The notes under the pieces are model-generated. The model searched no databases, had not been told where the DNA came from, and saw only the letters and a list, made by a program, of their open reading frames with translations. Made by a program: the position numbers and the translations under genes. Positions 53,631 through 62,522 of a stretch of DNA of 64,000 nt are shown here, in pieces (position 1 is the stretch's first letter; every line of letters starts with the position of its first letter). This DNA is from Lewinellaceae bacterium. Lineage in GTDB: Bacteria > Bacteroidota > Bacteroidia > Chitinophagales > Saprospiraceae. The stretch spans positions 62,001-126,000 of the forward strand of contig JACJYP010000007.1 of NCBI GenBank assembly GCA_020636045.1, in the 5' to 3' direction.

Positions 53631-53883
53631 TCGGAAAATTGAAACTGGAAATTGGAAACTGGAAATTAATGAAACTAGAAACTGGAAGTTGTGAGCATTG
53701 GGGCTGATAATGCTTGTTGATTATCAATGTGTTGGGATGCAGAGTATGGTGAATGTGAACCCCGGCTTTTATGAAAATGGTATTCAATGACCTTCAAATC
53801 CAAACCTTGGTTCACACAATTTCCAGTTTCCAATTTCTCTAATTTCCAGTTTCTAGTTTCCAATTTCTAATTTCCAACTTCCA
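53631..53883. repeat. Paired inverted heptamer arrays, GGAAAYT class
   Basis: Left array 53631-53690: TTGAAAC, TGGAAAT, TGGAAAC, TGGAAAT, one 9-base unit, TAGAAAC, TGGAAGT. Right array 53819-53883: ATTTCCA, GTTTCCA, one 9-base unit, then ATTTCCA, GTTTCTA, GTTTCCA, ATTTCTA, ATTTCCA, ACTTCCA. The two are reverse complements in sense, about 128 bp apart, each with a single 9-base unit. The left begins 5 bp after the bamA stop, the right covers the last codons and stop of the convergent methyltransferase gene. Confidence 0.88.
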
Positions 53884-54526
53884 GTACCCAAAACCGCTCT
53901 CCCCACTTTTTCTTTTCGTATGCGATCGATATCCGGAATCCCTGTGCTTTGGCGAGCGCATTGATGGCCTCCAGATCGCAATCTTCAGACAGGATCATCC
54001 ACACCTTGCTGCCTGCGGAGCAATATGCCGGCAAGCCGGCGAACAGGCGCTCGAAGTATTCCAGGTTTTCGCCGGCAAAAAAGGCGTGCTCACCTGCATC
54101 GCGGGGCGAACGGCGGTAGTACGGCGGGTTGATCAGCACGATATCGAACGATTGCTGCGGCAATTGCCCGAACAGGTCGCTTTCCAGTATTTTGATAGAG
54201 AGACCGTTCAGTTCTGCGTTCCTGCGCGCCGTTTCCACTGCTTTTATGTGGATGTCGATCGCCGTAACATGACCCCCGCGGCTGGCGGCGAACAGGGCGA
54301 GGATGCCGCTTCCGGTGCCGATGTCGAGCACTTTTTTTCCTTGAAAATCAACCTTTTGCAGAAACGATAAAAATACGGGTGTGCTCATGAACACGCCGGG
54401 ATGGAACACGTCCGGCGGTATGCGCAACCCCAGACCGCCATAGCGGAAACGCCGTTCGCTGCGGATGAAGCGCAGGGCCCAAATGCGGTAAAACGGCAAC
54501 CAGAATATCCTGTACAGGCGGCGCAT
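53867..54526 (-). CDS. Class I SAM-dependent methyltransferase with NPPY motif
   Basis: A 219-residue protein. VLDIGTGSGILALFAASRGG is motif I, HVTAIDIHIKAVETARRNAE motif II, and IVLINPPYYRRSP the N-P-P-Y motif of methyltransferases acting on planar nitrogen (HemK/PrmC or RsmC-like). The substrate is not clear. A basic N-terminal stretch (RIFWLPFYRIWALRFIRSER) may bind RNA or membrane. It starts one base after the stop of the upstream Omp85 gene, so the two are co-transcribed. The final LEVGN and stop lie in the repeat array. Confidence 0.88.
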   Translation of the reverse strand: MRRLYRIFWLPFYRIWALRFIRSERRFRYGGLGLRIPPDVFHPGVFMSTPVFLSFLQKVDFQGKKVLDIGTGSGILALFAASRGGHVTAIDIHIKAVETARRNAELNGLSIKILESDLFGQLPQQSFDIVLINPPYYRRSPRDAGEHAFFAGENLEYFERLFAGLPAYCSAGSKVWMILSEDCDLEAINALAKAQGFRISIAYEKKKWGERFWVLEVGN

Positions 54527-54527
54527 C

Positions 54528-56069
54528 TCAGAAACCCGTATTGATCCTGATGAAAAAGCCGTTCTCGCCTTTGTCGTTCCAGCTCCATTCGAAACGGGCC
54601 GTTTTGTCGTAGTAGGCTACGATGTCGAGTCCGAACCCGTAGCCCCAAAGCAGGTGGTTGGAGAGCGGGTTTTCCTCGGTGTAATAGGGATCGTTGGCGT
54701 AGCCGAGGTCGTTGTTGAGCGAGAGGTAAAGTTTCAGCGGGAGGTTGCGGAAAGCTTCCAGGGGCATAAACTTGCCGAGGTTGAATTTCCGGCTGAACAG
54801 TTGCACGTGGCAGGCCGTCTTCAGCAGCCCGAAATCGAGGCCGTCGGCGACGTAGTACTCGTAGCCGCGCACAAAACTGCCGCCGTAGCCGAGCGCCTGG
54901 TTGTTGTAGTACGGCGGCCGACTGCGCGGCAGGCTGGTTCGCCCGCGGAAGACGGTTTCGAAACTGAGGCGCTTTTCAAAAAGCGGGAAATAGCGCGCGT
55001 ATTCGACGTATGCGCGAAACAGGTGCAGGTTGTCGTCGGGCAGCAGGCCGTTTTGCCGCAATTCGGCCACAAACAGCCAGCCGCTGAGCGGATAGGGGCG
55101 TATATCGCGGTGATCGAAGGCGACGTTGTACAAGAGGCTCAGGTGGCGCTGCTTGCGCTTGCCGCCGAGGAAAAAATTGCTGTTGAAATCCCGCGCGATA
55201 GAATCGGCGACGGTGGTGTTGCGGTATTCTACCGTAAAACGGTGGGTGGTGAACAGGCCCGGCCGCCACAACACACTTCCGCCCGTGGAGAGCTGGATAA
55301 CCTGCCAGATATCCGGGTTGACGTGAAATTTCAGTTTGTTGCCGCTGGTGGCGTAGGCGACTTCGTGTGCGCGGCTGTACGTGATGCCGAAATCGAAACC
55401 GATGGTCTGCTTGCGGTTGACGTTGGGGCGGCTGTAGCGCAGTTCGTATTTGTTGGAGTAGCCAAACTGCGTTTTTGCCTTGAGTACATCGGCGTTGCCC
55501 GTGAGGTTGAGCTGGTTCCAGTCGATGCCGTAGTTGACGCGCCTGAGCGAGTGGTTGAATTCCTTCCACCAGACGTTGAAGTTGCGGTCGGCCAGTTCGA
55601 ACAGGGGCACAGGGTAGATGTACCAGGTCTCGATCAGGTGGATGTGCAGGGTGATGTGGTGGGTGGCGATGTCCCAGCGCCGCACGTTGATCCGGGCGGT
55701 GTTGAAAATGCCGAGGTTCATCAGCCGCAGGCTGTTGCGGTCGAGCACGGCGGCGAGTTCGGCGCTGTGAATGGAATCGCCGCTTGCAAATTCCAGTTCG
55801 CGGAGGATCAGCGCGTCGCGGGTCTTGCGGTTGCCGTCGATACTGATCGAGTCGATGATGAGGTAAACGTCGTCGGAAATGCCGGTCTGCGCGGCAGCCG
55901 GAAAGGCGAAAAGCAGGAACAGCAACACCTGAAGGATCGGCCTTGCAGAACATGGCCTGCAGGCCTCTGCGCGCGCTTGTAGCACGGTATTTGAAGCATT
56001 TTTCCGGGGCAGCACACGTAAGACTCCTCGCAATATATCAGCCGATCGGTTCAGGGAAAAAATCACCAA
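54528..56069 (-). CDS. Omp85/BamA-family outer membrane protein with one POTRA domain
   Basis: Up to 513 residues. After the signal sequence (LLFLLFAFPAAAQ) a single POTRA-like domain is visible (VYLIIDSISIDGNRKTRDAL, ILRELEFASGDSI, LGIFNTARINV), followed by a 380-residue barrel (YELRYSRPNVNRKQTIGFDF, HLSLLYNVAFDHRDIRPYPL, SWNDKGENGFFIRINTGF end). This resembles short BamA/TamA relatives with a surface-antigen barrel. The annotated start at 56069 leaves a long leader of about 50 residues; a GTG or TTG about 140 bases downstream could be the true start. Co-transcribed with the methyltransferase gene. Confidence 0.83.
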   Translation of the reverse strand: MVIFSLNRSADILRGVLRVLPRKNASNTVLQARAEACRPCSARPILQVLLFLLFAFPAAAQTGISDDVYLIIDSISIDGNRKTRDALILRELEFASGDSIHSAELAAVLDRNSLRLMNLGIFNTARINVRRWDIATHHITLHIHLIETWYIYPVPLFELADRNFNVWWKEFNHSLRRVNYGIDWNQLNLTGNADVLKAKTQFGYSNKYELRYSRPNVNRKQTIGFDFGITYSRAHEVAYATSGNKLKFHVNPDIWQVIQLSTGGSVLWRPGLFTTHRFTVEYRNTTVADSIARDFNSNFFLGGKRKQRHLSLLYNVAFDHRDIRPYPLSGWLFVAELRQNGLLPDDNLHLFRAYVEYARYFPLFEKRLSFETVFRGRTSLPRSRPPYYNNQALGYGGSFVRGYEYYVADGLDFGLLKTACHVQLFSRKFNLGKFMPLEAFRNLPLKLYLSLNNDLGYANDPYYTEENPLSNHLLWGYGFGLDIVAYYDKTARFEWSWNDKGENGFFIRINTGF

Positions 56070-56279
56070 ATTGAGTTATAAATACTTGATTGCCAAAAAG
56101 TTTAGAAATTTGCTTTGCATTAAACGCCCTTTGCCGAACTTTGGCGGTTGAATTTTTAATCGAAACAAAGCAGGGACGCCCGGTCGTGCACATAACGTGT
56201 GACCACGCAAAATACGTGTAAAGGGCACAATTTTCGCGGCTTTTCTGCTACCTTTGGTCAAAATGAAAAATATTCGGTC

Positions 56280-57146
56280 ATGAACGAGCTCCTGCAGGAT
56301 CCGGTATTTTACTGGCTCGTTTGGGCAATTTTTACAGTGGCCGGCACCATCATCGGGTGGTCGCTCAGGGCCAATTTTTCCGAAAAAGATGTTCGGCGCG
56401 CCCTCGACCGCAGCGAGCACGACCGCAGCATTCTCGCCCGCCTCTACACCCACATCAAGCACCAGCACGATCTGCGCGAAGCGGATTTCAAAAAAGCCTC
56501 CCTCGAACTCGACAACCTGCGCGACAAACTGATGGCGCTCGAGCAGGAGCGCGACGCCTACGCACAGGCAGAGGCGACCTACGCCGCCCGCATCGAGCAG
56601 GCCGATACCAACCTGGCGCGCTTTACCGAGCGCTTCCGCGTCATTGAGGAGCAGGCCAACACCCTGCGTGCGCGCAACACCCAGCTCACCGTCGATCTGG
56701 GCCGCATGCAGGAGGAACTGGCCGCGTGGAAGACGCTGTACCGCGATTTTCAGGCTATGCAGCAAAAACTGTACGCCGCCGAACAACAAGTCGCGCAACT
56801 GGAAACCGAACGCCGGCAATTGCGCCAGCAACTCGAGAACGCCCGCGCCGAGATCGAACACTACCAGAAGGCACGAGGTACCCGCCGAAGCGGTCCCAAA
56901 GGCGGGCCCGCACGCTCCATTCCCGGCCCCGACAACCCCGACGACCTCAAGGTGATCAACGGCATAACGCCGCATACCGAGCAACAACTGCAGGGGCTGG
57001 GCATTTATTCCTACATCCAGATCAGCAATTGGGACGACGACGCGATCATCTCCGCAGCAAAAAAACTGGGCATTAGCCCCGGCAAGATATATCAGGACGA
57101 CTGGGTCGGTCAGGCCCGGCAACTGGCCGGAGAGGGGCGGGTGTAA
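56280..57146 (+). CDS. Membrane-anchored coiled-coil protein with C-terminal helix-hairpin-helix domain
   Basis: A 288-residue protein. One N-terminal membrane helix (FYWLVWAIFTVAGTIIGWSL), a long coiled coil (about 45-205, heptads rich in Ala/Glu/Gln/Arg), a Gly/Pro/Arg linker, and a C-terminal domain DDLKVINGITPHTEQQLQGL with GIYSYIQISNWDDDAI, the helix-hairpin-helix fold found in many Bacteroidota and proteobacterial proteins and thought to bind nucleic acid. The role is unknown. TACCTTTG (56249-56256) fits the -7 consensus, 23 bases before ATG 56280. Confidence 0.78.
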   Translation: MNELLQDPVFYWLVWAIFTVAGTIIGWSLRANFSEKDVRRALDRSEHDRSILARLYTHIKHQHDLREADFKKASLELDNLRDKLMALEQERDAYAQAEATYAARIEQADTNLARFTERFRVIEEQANTLRARNTQLTVDLGRMQEELAAWKTLYRDFQAMQQKLYAAEQQVAQLETERRQLRQQLENARAEIEHYQKARGTRRSGPKGGPARSIPGPDNPDDLKVINGITPHTEQQLQGLGIYSYIQISNWDDDAIISAAKKLGISPGKIYQDDWVGQARQLAGEGRV

Positions 57147-57839
57147 GCGGCTTGAAATCGATTGTCTGACGCGGCCGTTTTCGCCGTGCTTGTTTTGGTC
57201 ATCCGATCAAACGAACAGTATAATTTTCCATTCCCGAAGCATATTCCCCGTCTGATACAGGGGTGGGGGAAGATGTAAATAACAAACGTCCTTTGTGAAC
57301 TCGTTACAACGTTCCTTGTAGCGACTACACAAAGGACGTTTGTCGTTGCAACGTTCCTTGTTGCGATTACACAAAGGGCGTTAGTCGTTACAACATTCCT
57401 TGTAGCGAGTTACAGCGAATCGACGTTTTGATAACGTCGCTGCAACGTTCTTGAGCGATTACACAATGGGCGTTAGTCGTTACCACGTTCCTTGAGCGAT
57501 TACAAAAGGACGTTTGTCGTTGCACGGAGAACATGAAGAGCCGCCTGTTTATTCCGACATCGCCAATACTGAACTTTTTTGCCTCAGCCGCGATTTTGAT
57601 AAACCCGGCCGAAGCCTGTCAGGAAAGGTCGTTTTGATTTTCAATCAAATGTGCACCCCAAAGTTCATTTCCGCAGGGAATCCCTCGTACGGAACTTCAT
57701 CTGAGGTTTCCTGTTTCTCATGTGAATGTCGAAGGAAACCCTGATGGGGTTAATACATGGAGCATGAATGTTATCTAAAAACAGGTGCTGTGCGTTTGTG
57801 CCGGGCGAAAACGATGGGCAGGAGTGATCTTTCACACGC
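57147..57839. other. 693-bp intergenic region, mostly repeats
   Basis: No convincing gene. The centre (57282-57520) is a tandem repeat described separately. A 76-codon frame (57514-57744) begins inside the last repeat unit and has no recognisable feature. Towards the right, GGTTTCCT (57702-57709) and AGGAAACC (57733-57740) form a small hairpin. It separates the coiled-coil gene from the convergent helicase gene. Confidence 0.6.
57282..57520. repeat. Five tandem units of 40-52 bp with internal inverted repeats
   Basis: Units start with TCG[TC]T[AG]C at 57301, 57343, 57385, 57437 and 57477, each containing CAACGTTCCTTG-like, AGCGATTACACAAAG-like and GGACGTTTGT-like parts. A perfect 16-bp inverted pair flanks the first unit: ACAAACGTCCTTTGTG (57282-57297) and CACAAAGGACGTTTGT (57328-57343). 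Units differ by point changes; the third carries an insertion. Confidence 0.85.
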
Positions 57840-60800
57840 CTAAAACAGCAGCTCCACGGCCTGCCCTTCCATCGGAAATACGACCCAGCACTGCGGGGTT
57901 TTGTCGGGCCAGATCTGCCTTGCCTGCAGGCGGCACCAGCCCAGCACCGGCGCCGACGAAAGGGCCTGTTGTTTCCATTTTTTCATGCCTTCGGCAAAAT
58001 GCGCAAACATCACGATGCCGACCTGTTCCTGACCGGCAATGAGCAGGTCGGGTTCAAGACGCAGAAGGCGGGCTCGCGCAGATACCTTTCCTTCCGGAAG
58101 CGACGCGTCTGATCCCTGCGCGGGATCGGGATCGTACCAGGCCTCAAAAGGGAAATGCCCGATTACCGGTCCTGCGGTCACGCGGCTTTGAAGAAAGCCC
58201 TGAAAGGCATCGGACTGACGGACCAGGGCCTCCGCAGAAATGGAATCTCCGCAACTGCGGATCAGCAATTGCTGCCGGGCAGCGCTGAGGCGCAGGTCAG
58301 GTGGCGTGCCGGTGCGATCCGATGCAAAAAAAGTGTGCACTGCTTTTTCCATCGATGAGGAAAAGTCGCCTTTGAATTCAAGCCACGAAGCCCACGATAC
58401 CGGCTCCCGGAATTGCGGGTTGTAGCCGGGCGGCATTTCCTGCACTGGGTCGATGAGCAACGACTGCCGCGGCACCGGATGCACGCCCTTGCGTTCGGCA
58501 TGAAAGGGTACGGGCGACAGGTCGGGCAAACTTTCCGGAAAATCGCGGGGTTTGTACAATGCTTCGTTGTCGCAGTACAATGCGTTATCTTCCCAGTAAA
58601 AGGGCGTCTCGTCGGAATCGGGATCGAGGGTGGGCACCTCTTCATTGCCCTGATTGAATACGCGGTTGAGCCACTTGCTGCCCTGCACGTTCCATGGGAG
58701 GATCAGGTAGTCGCGCGCGCGGGTGAGGCCTACGTAAAGCAGGCGCGCTTCTTCGTCGAGGGCAGTGCGGTTGGCCTGCGCCCATTCCGGTGTCTGCAAT
58801 AGCCGCTCTTCCAGGGCCGTTCCGCGAAACTGGTCGGCGTAGGGGTTCACCCAGAACCTGATCCAGCGGTGATCGAGGATATTGTCGAGGTCGGGCTCTT
58901 CCGTCTCGGAAACGAGGTTGACGCCCCATATCTGCTCTTTCAGTTTTTGGTTGAGGTTGTGGCAGATCGCTACGGGGAATTCGAGGCCTTTGCTGCGGTG
59001 GTAGGTAAGCACTTTGACCGCGTCGTCGCTTTCGCCGGAGCCCTGCATGTCCAGCCCGCTGTCGGCAAGTTCGTTGAGCCATAGAAGAAATCCGCCCAGA
59101 GAGGCCGCCGAATGCAGGCGCTGGCAGGCATCTTCATAATCGAGGGCAAAACGACGCAGCCGGTCGAGGTTGTCGAGCCGCTGCACCGGATTTCCCAGCG
59201 AAACGACCACCCGGCGCAGGTCGAGTTCGTCCAGCACGAGGTTCAGGATCTCCGATGCCGACAAGTCGGCCGTTCGCGGCCGCAGATCGAGGAGGTGCTG
59301 CAAAATACCGGCGGAAAGCCCCCAGCGTTCGGCATGCGCCCCTTCGTTGCGTTGTGCCGCGACGAATTCCAGCCTGCTGTCCACGATCTCTTCAAGGCTC
59401 ATGCTTCCGGTGAGCAGCAGTATCTCGGCCATGCTCAGGGCATCGGAAGGTGTCAGCAGGAATTTCAGACATGCCAGCGTCAGCTTCGCTTCCGGCGTTT
59501 CGAGCAGCCCCGCACGGCTGATGGCGGCCTTCAGGCCCGCGCGATGCAGGGCGGCAGCCATATCCATGCAACCGCGGTTGCTGCGGCATAATACGGCGAT
59601 ATCGCCCGGCCGCACCGGCCTGGCTTCCGTGCGTTTTTTATTGTACACCGGCATCTCCCGCCCGATGAAGGTCCTGATCTGGTCGGCGATGCAGTTGTCG
59701 GTCCAGGGCTGTCCGGGCGCCTTTTTTTCGTCCAGTTCCGAGCGAAAAAACCACTGGATCAGCGCGCGCGGCGATTGCGCATCTTTTTCGGAACGAAATG
59801 CGGGCTCCAGGGCCACTTGCTCTGCCGGTAATTCGGGAAAAGCCCTGGTAAAAATGGCATTGACGGCATGGACGATGTCGGGGCGGCTGCGCCACGATTT
59901 TCTCAGAATATTCTCGTCGCGCACGCCGCCTGTGGCACGGATAATGGCGTGCATGAGCGCAGGCTCTGCGCCGCGAAATCCGTAAATACTTTGCTTGGGA
60001 TCGCCGACCCAGATAGAACGCCGGGCCAGCCGGCTGATCTGTAGAAAGATATCGAGCTGGATCGGCGAAGTGTCCTGAAATTCATCCACGAGCAGCAGGT
60101 CGATCTCCCGTTCGAGGGTGGCGCGCACCCGCTCGTGGCGCAGCAGCCGGCTCACGTAGGTCTCCATATCGGTGTAGTCGATCAGGCCGCGCTTTTTCTT
60201 GTATTGTTCGTATTCGCCGAGCGCATCGATCGCGATATCGAATACCAGCGCGATAAATTCCCGGATATCCGAACGAAAGCGCCGGTGCGCGTCGTGGCTG
60301 AGTGCGAGTCCGCGCAGATCGTCCATCAGGTCGCGGCTTTTGGCGCCGGGCCGCGTTTTGGCGATCTTGACCCATTCGTGCCAGTACAGTTCGCCCCGGT
60401 ACCGAAGCTGGTTTTCGAAATTGCGCAATACCTCGGCGGCGTCGCGGGTGGTTTTGGTGCCGTCCGCTTCGTTGGCGTCGAATGCCGCGATGGTTTGTTC
60501 GATCGCGCTGAGCAGCCTGTTGTTCCAGATGTGGTCCTCGATATCTTCTTCCGGCGGGAGCAGTCGCTCGAATGACTGCCAGGAGCGCTGTTTGCTCAGT
60601 TCCAGCACCTGTTCGGAAAAATTGTTGGCGCGCGCCACATCCGTGATTTCGCGGATCAGGCGGCGCCAGTCGTAGGGCTCGCCCTGTGTTTTTTTGGTAA
60701 GCCCGAGGCGGTCGGAAAGGCGGTTCATGTGCTCGATCCGGTGTTCGCTCAGCACCTGCGACAGCGACTCGTTGAACAGGCGCTGGCCGTCGCTTTCGGC

Positions 60801-61145
60801 GATGATCTCCACCAGCGGCGACACGCCCGCCTCGAAAGCGAAGCGCTGGAGCAGGCGGGTGCCGATGCTGTGTACTGTGCCGATCAGGGCTTCGCCAAGT
60901 TCGTTGGCGGCTTCGGTCATGCCCGCTTCGAGCAGGCGTATGCGCACGCGTTCCTGCAATTCAGCCGCCGCCTTTTGCGTAAAGGTGGTGGCCATAATAC
61001 CAGCGGGCCGCACGCCGTTCTTTAAAAGATCGACCATGCGCCCCGTAAGCGTGTAGGTTTTCCCCGAACCGGCGCCGGCGGAGATCACTTCGATCGATAG
61101 TCGCTGCGGAGTCGCTTTTTTTTGCTCTTCGCCCGATGATTGCAC
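57840..61145 (-). CDS. UvrD/RecB-like helicase (AddA-like), nuclease domain apparently degenerate
   Basis: An 1101-residue superfamily 1A helicase. Motifs: ISAGAGSGKTYTLTGRMVDL (Walker A, near residue 25), TTFTQKAAAEL (Ia), LLLVDEFQDTSPIQLDIF (II), WVGDPKQSIYGFRGAEP (III), VKVLTYHRSKGLEFPV (V) and RLLYVGLTRARDYLILP (VI). The architecture is that of AddA/RecB, but in the C-terminal 120 residues the PD-(D/E)xK signature is not visible: after EPDLLIAGQEQVGIVMFAHF the usual D-Y-K-T is missing. It may be a helicase without nuclease activity. No addB is next to it. It is transcribed alone, divergent from the zinc-ribbon gene. Confidence 0.9.
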   Translation of the reverse strand: MQSSGEEQKKATPQRLSIEVISAGAGSGKTYTLTGRMVDLLKNGVRPAGIMATTFTQKAAAELQERVRIRLLEAGMTEAANELGEALIGTVHSIGTRLLQRFAFEAGVSPLVEIIAESDGQRLFNESLSQVLSEHRIEHMNRLSDRLGLTKKTQGEPYDWRRLIREITDVARANNFSEQVLELSKQRSWQSFERLLPPEEDIEDHIWNNRLLSAIEQTIAAFDANEADGTKTTRDAAEVLRNFENQLRYRGELYWHEWVKIAKTRPGAKSRDLMDDLRGLALSHDAHRRFRSDIREFIALVFDIAIDALGEYEQYKKKRGLIDYTDMETYVSRLLRHERVRATLEREIDLLLVDEFQDTSPIQLDIFLQISRLARRSIWVGDPKQSIYGFRGAEPALMHAIIRATGGVRDENILRKSWRSRPDIVHAVNAIFTRAFPELPAEQVALEPAFRSEKDAQSPRALIQWFFRSELDEKKAPGQPWTDNCIADQIRTFIGREMPVYNKKRTEARPVRPGDIAVLCRSNRGCMDMAAALHRAGLKAAISRAGLLETPEAKLTLACLKFLLTPSDALSMAEILLLTGSMSLEEIVDSRLEFVAAQRNEGAHAERWGLSAGILQHLLDLRPRTADLSASEILNLVLDELDLRRVVVSLGNPVQRLDNLDRLRRFALDYEDACQRLHSAASLGGFLLWLNELADSGLDMQGSGESDDAVKVLTYHRSKGLEFPVAICHNLNQKLKEQIWGVNLVSETEEPDLDNILDHRWIRFWVNPYADQFRGTALEERLLQTPEWAQANRTALDEEARLLYVGLTRARDYLILPWNVQGSKWLNRVFNQGNEEVPTLDPDSDETPFYWEDNALYCDNEALYKPRDFPESLPDLSPVPFHAERKGVHPVPRQSLLIDPVQEMPPGYNPQFREPVSWASWLEFKGDFSSSMEKAVHTFFASDRTGTPPDLRLSAARQQLLIRSCGDSISAEALVRQSDAFQGFLQSRVTAGPVIGHFPFEAWYDPDPAQGSDASLPEGKVSARARLLRLEPDLLIAGQEQVGIVMFAHFAEGMKKWKQQALSSAPVLGWCRLQARQIWPDKTPQCWVVFPMEGQAVELLF

Positions 61146-61240
61146 AGCCAGATTGTTTTGGGCTAAGGTCCGAATTTAACGGGCAATTTTTTGTTTTTCA
61201 ACAAATAGTTGTAAGTTTCGCATTCTAAAACATATTAACT

Positions 61241-61513
61241 GTGGAAACAGCCTATAAAAATTGTCAGAGTTGCGGCATGCCGATGCGCCGCGACGAATTG
61301 GGCGGCGGCACCAACGCCGACGGCAGCAAAAGCCTCATGTACTGCTCGCATTGCTACAAAGCAGGGCATTTCACCCAGCCGGATATGTCGGTAGATGAGA
61401 TGAAGACTTTTGTAAAGCAAAAACTTCAAACGATGGGCTTCCCGGGCTTTATCGCCGTTATCTTCACCAGAAACATTCCCAAACTAAAACGTTGGAAACA
61501 GGGGGCGGCATGA
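61241..61513 (+). CDS. Putative zinc ribbon protein
   Basis: A 90-residue protein with a GTG start. NCQSCGMPM and YCSHCYKAGHF provide two C-x-x-C pairs, as in the putative zinc ribbon family, followed by a basic C-terminal helix. Function unknown; a role with the next gene is likely, because its TGA overlaps the next ATG (ATGA), a translational coupling signal. TTG...TAAGTTTC upstream resembles a promoter. Confidence 0.82.
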   Translation: METAYKNCQSCGMPMRRDELGGGTNADGSKSLMYCSHCYKAGHFTQPDMSVDEMKTFVKQKLQTMGFPGFIAVIFTRNIPKLKRWKQGAA

Positions 61514-62007
61514 CCGAAGAAATCAAAACCCAGATCATTTTTCGCCTGGAAGAAAACACGCCCCGGATCGAAAAATGCCTGGTCGAACTCAGCGAAGCCG
61601 AAGTCTGGCAGCGCCCTAATCCTGCGCTCAACAGCATTGGCAACCTGATCCTGCACCTGTGCGGCAACATCACCCAATATGCCGTGTCGTCATTGGGAAG
61701 CGCCCCCGATACCCGCGACCGCGACGCGGAATTTGCCGCAACCGGCGGGTTCAGCAAAGCGGAACTGCTGGAAAAACTGCGACAAACCGTAGCAAACGCC
61801 GTAGACAGTATCCGGAATGCCGATGCATCCGAACTGATGCGCATGCGTTTGGTGCAGGGATTTGAAATGAGCGGTATCGGGATCATGGTACACGTCTGCG
61901 AGCACTACTCCTACCACACCGGGCAGATCGCGTTCTGGACCAAAATGCTGAAAAACAAGGACCTCGGCTTTTATGCCGGTTTGGACCTGAACGTCAAAAA
62001 TCAGTAG
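61510..62007 (+). CDS. DinB-like protein (DUF1572)
   Basis: A 165-residue four-helix-bundle protein of the DinB/YfiT superfamily. SIGNLILHLCGNITQYAVSS holds the first metal-binding His and VHVCEHYSYHTGQIAFW the H-x-x-x-H pair of the last helix, as in DUF1572. Such proteins are putative metal-dependent thiol transferases; the activity is unproved. Overlaps the zinc-ribbon gene by 4 bp. Confidence 0.88.
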   Translation: MTEEIKTQIIFRLEENTPRIEKCLVELSEAEVWQRPNPALNSIGNLILHLCGNITQYAVSSLGSAPDTRDRDAEFAATGGFSKAELLEKLRQTVANAVDSIRNADASELMRMRLVQGFEMSGIGIMVHVCEHYSYHTGQIAFWTKMLKNKDLGFYAGLDLNVKNQ

Positions 62008-62044
62008 AGCGGCCCATTCATTATAACCGCTGTACGGTTGTTTT

Positions 62045-62455
62045 TTAATTCATCCCGGCCAGGTGTTTTTCAAGGTTTTCTACACAGGAATGCCAGCCAT
62101 TATTGAAATTTTCGAACATGGTAACGGCCATTGTTGCCGGGTACCCACTAATGCCCGAGTGCTCCAGGGTTAGTATCGTGCCGTTTTCATATTCTGCCAA
62201 AATCCAGCGCACAGTAGTCACGGTTTCCGTGCCGCTTACCATCCAGGTGTATACTAGCTCGTGTACCGGCGAGGCGATCAATACTTCGCCCGTAATTTTT
62301 GTCCCCTGGTGCGTGAAAGTGTAATGATACCCGACTTCTGCCTTGAAATCGGCCTGAATAAACCAGGTCGAAATTTGGTCAGCAACCGAAATAGCTTCCC
62401 ATACTCTGGCGATCGGATGTTTGAATTGTTTTTGCTTTCGAATGATATCTTCCAT
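62045..62455 (-). CDS. SRPBCC (AHSA1-like) domain protein
   Basis: A 136-residue START-like protein of the activator-of-Hsp90-ATPase-1-like group. KQFKHPIARVWEAISVADQI with STWFI is the family N-terminus and FENFNNGWHSCVENLEKHLA the last helix. It probably binds a hydrophobic ligand. It is downstream of an ArsR-type regulator, an arrangement seen in many bacteria in which the two are co-regulated. Confidence 0.88.
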   Translation of the reverse strand: MEDIIRKQKQFKHPIARVWEAISVADQISTWFIQADFKAEVGYHYTFTHQGTKITGEVLIASPVHELVYTWMVSGTETVTTVRWILAEYENGTILTLEHSGISGYPATMAVTMFENFNNGWHSCVENLEKHLAGMN

Positions 62456-62522
62456 TGTTCGAGAGGTTGGTAAAATTTAAATAATAAGCTACCATGATGC
62501 CGTAGCAGGCGATGAACGCCTT

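Noticed and set aside
57301..57516. CRISPR array
   Set aside because: Units follow each other directly with no unique spacers, and no cas gene is nearby.
57514..57744. 76-codon plus frame after the tandem repeats
   Set aside because: It starts inside the last repeat unit, has no promoter or family features, and its end overlaps a small hairpin.
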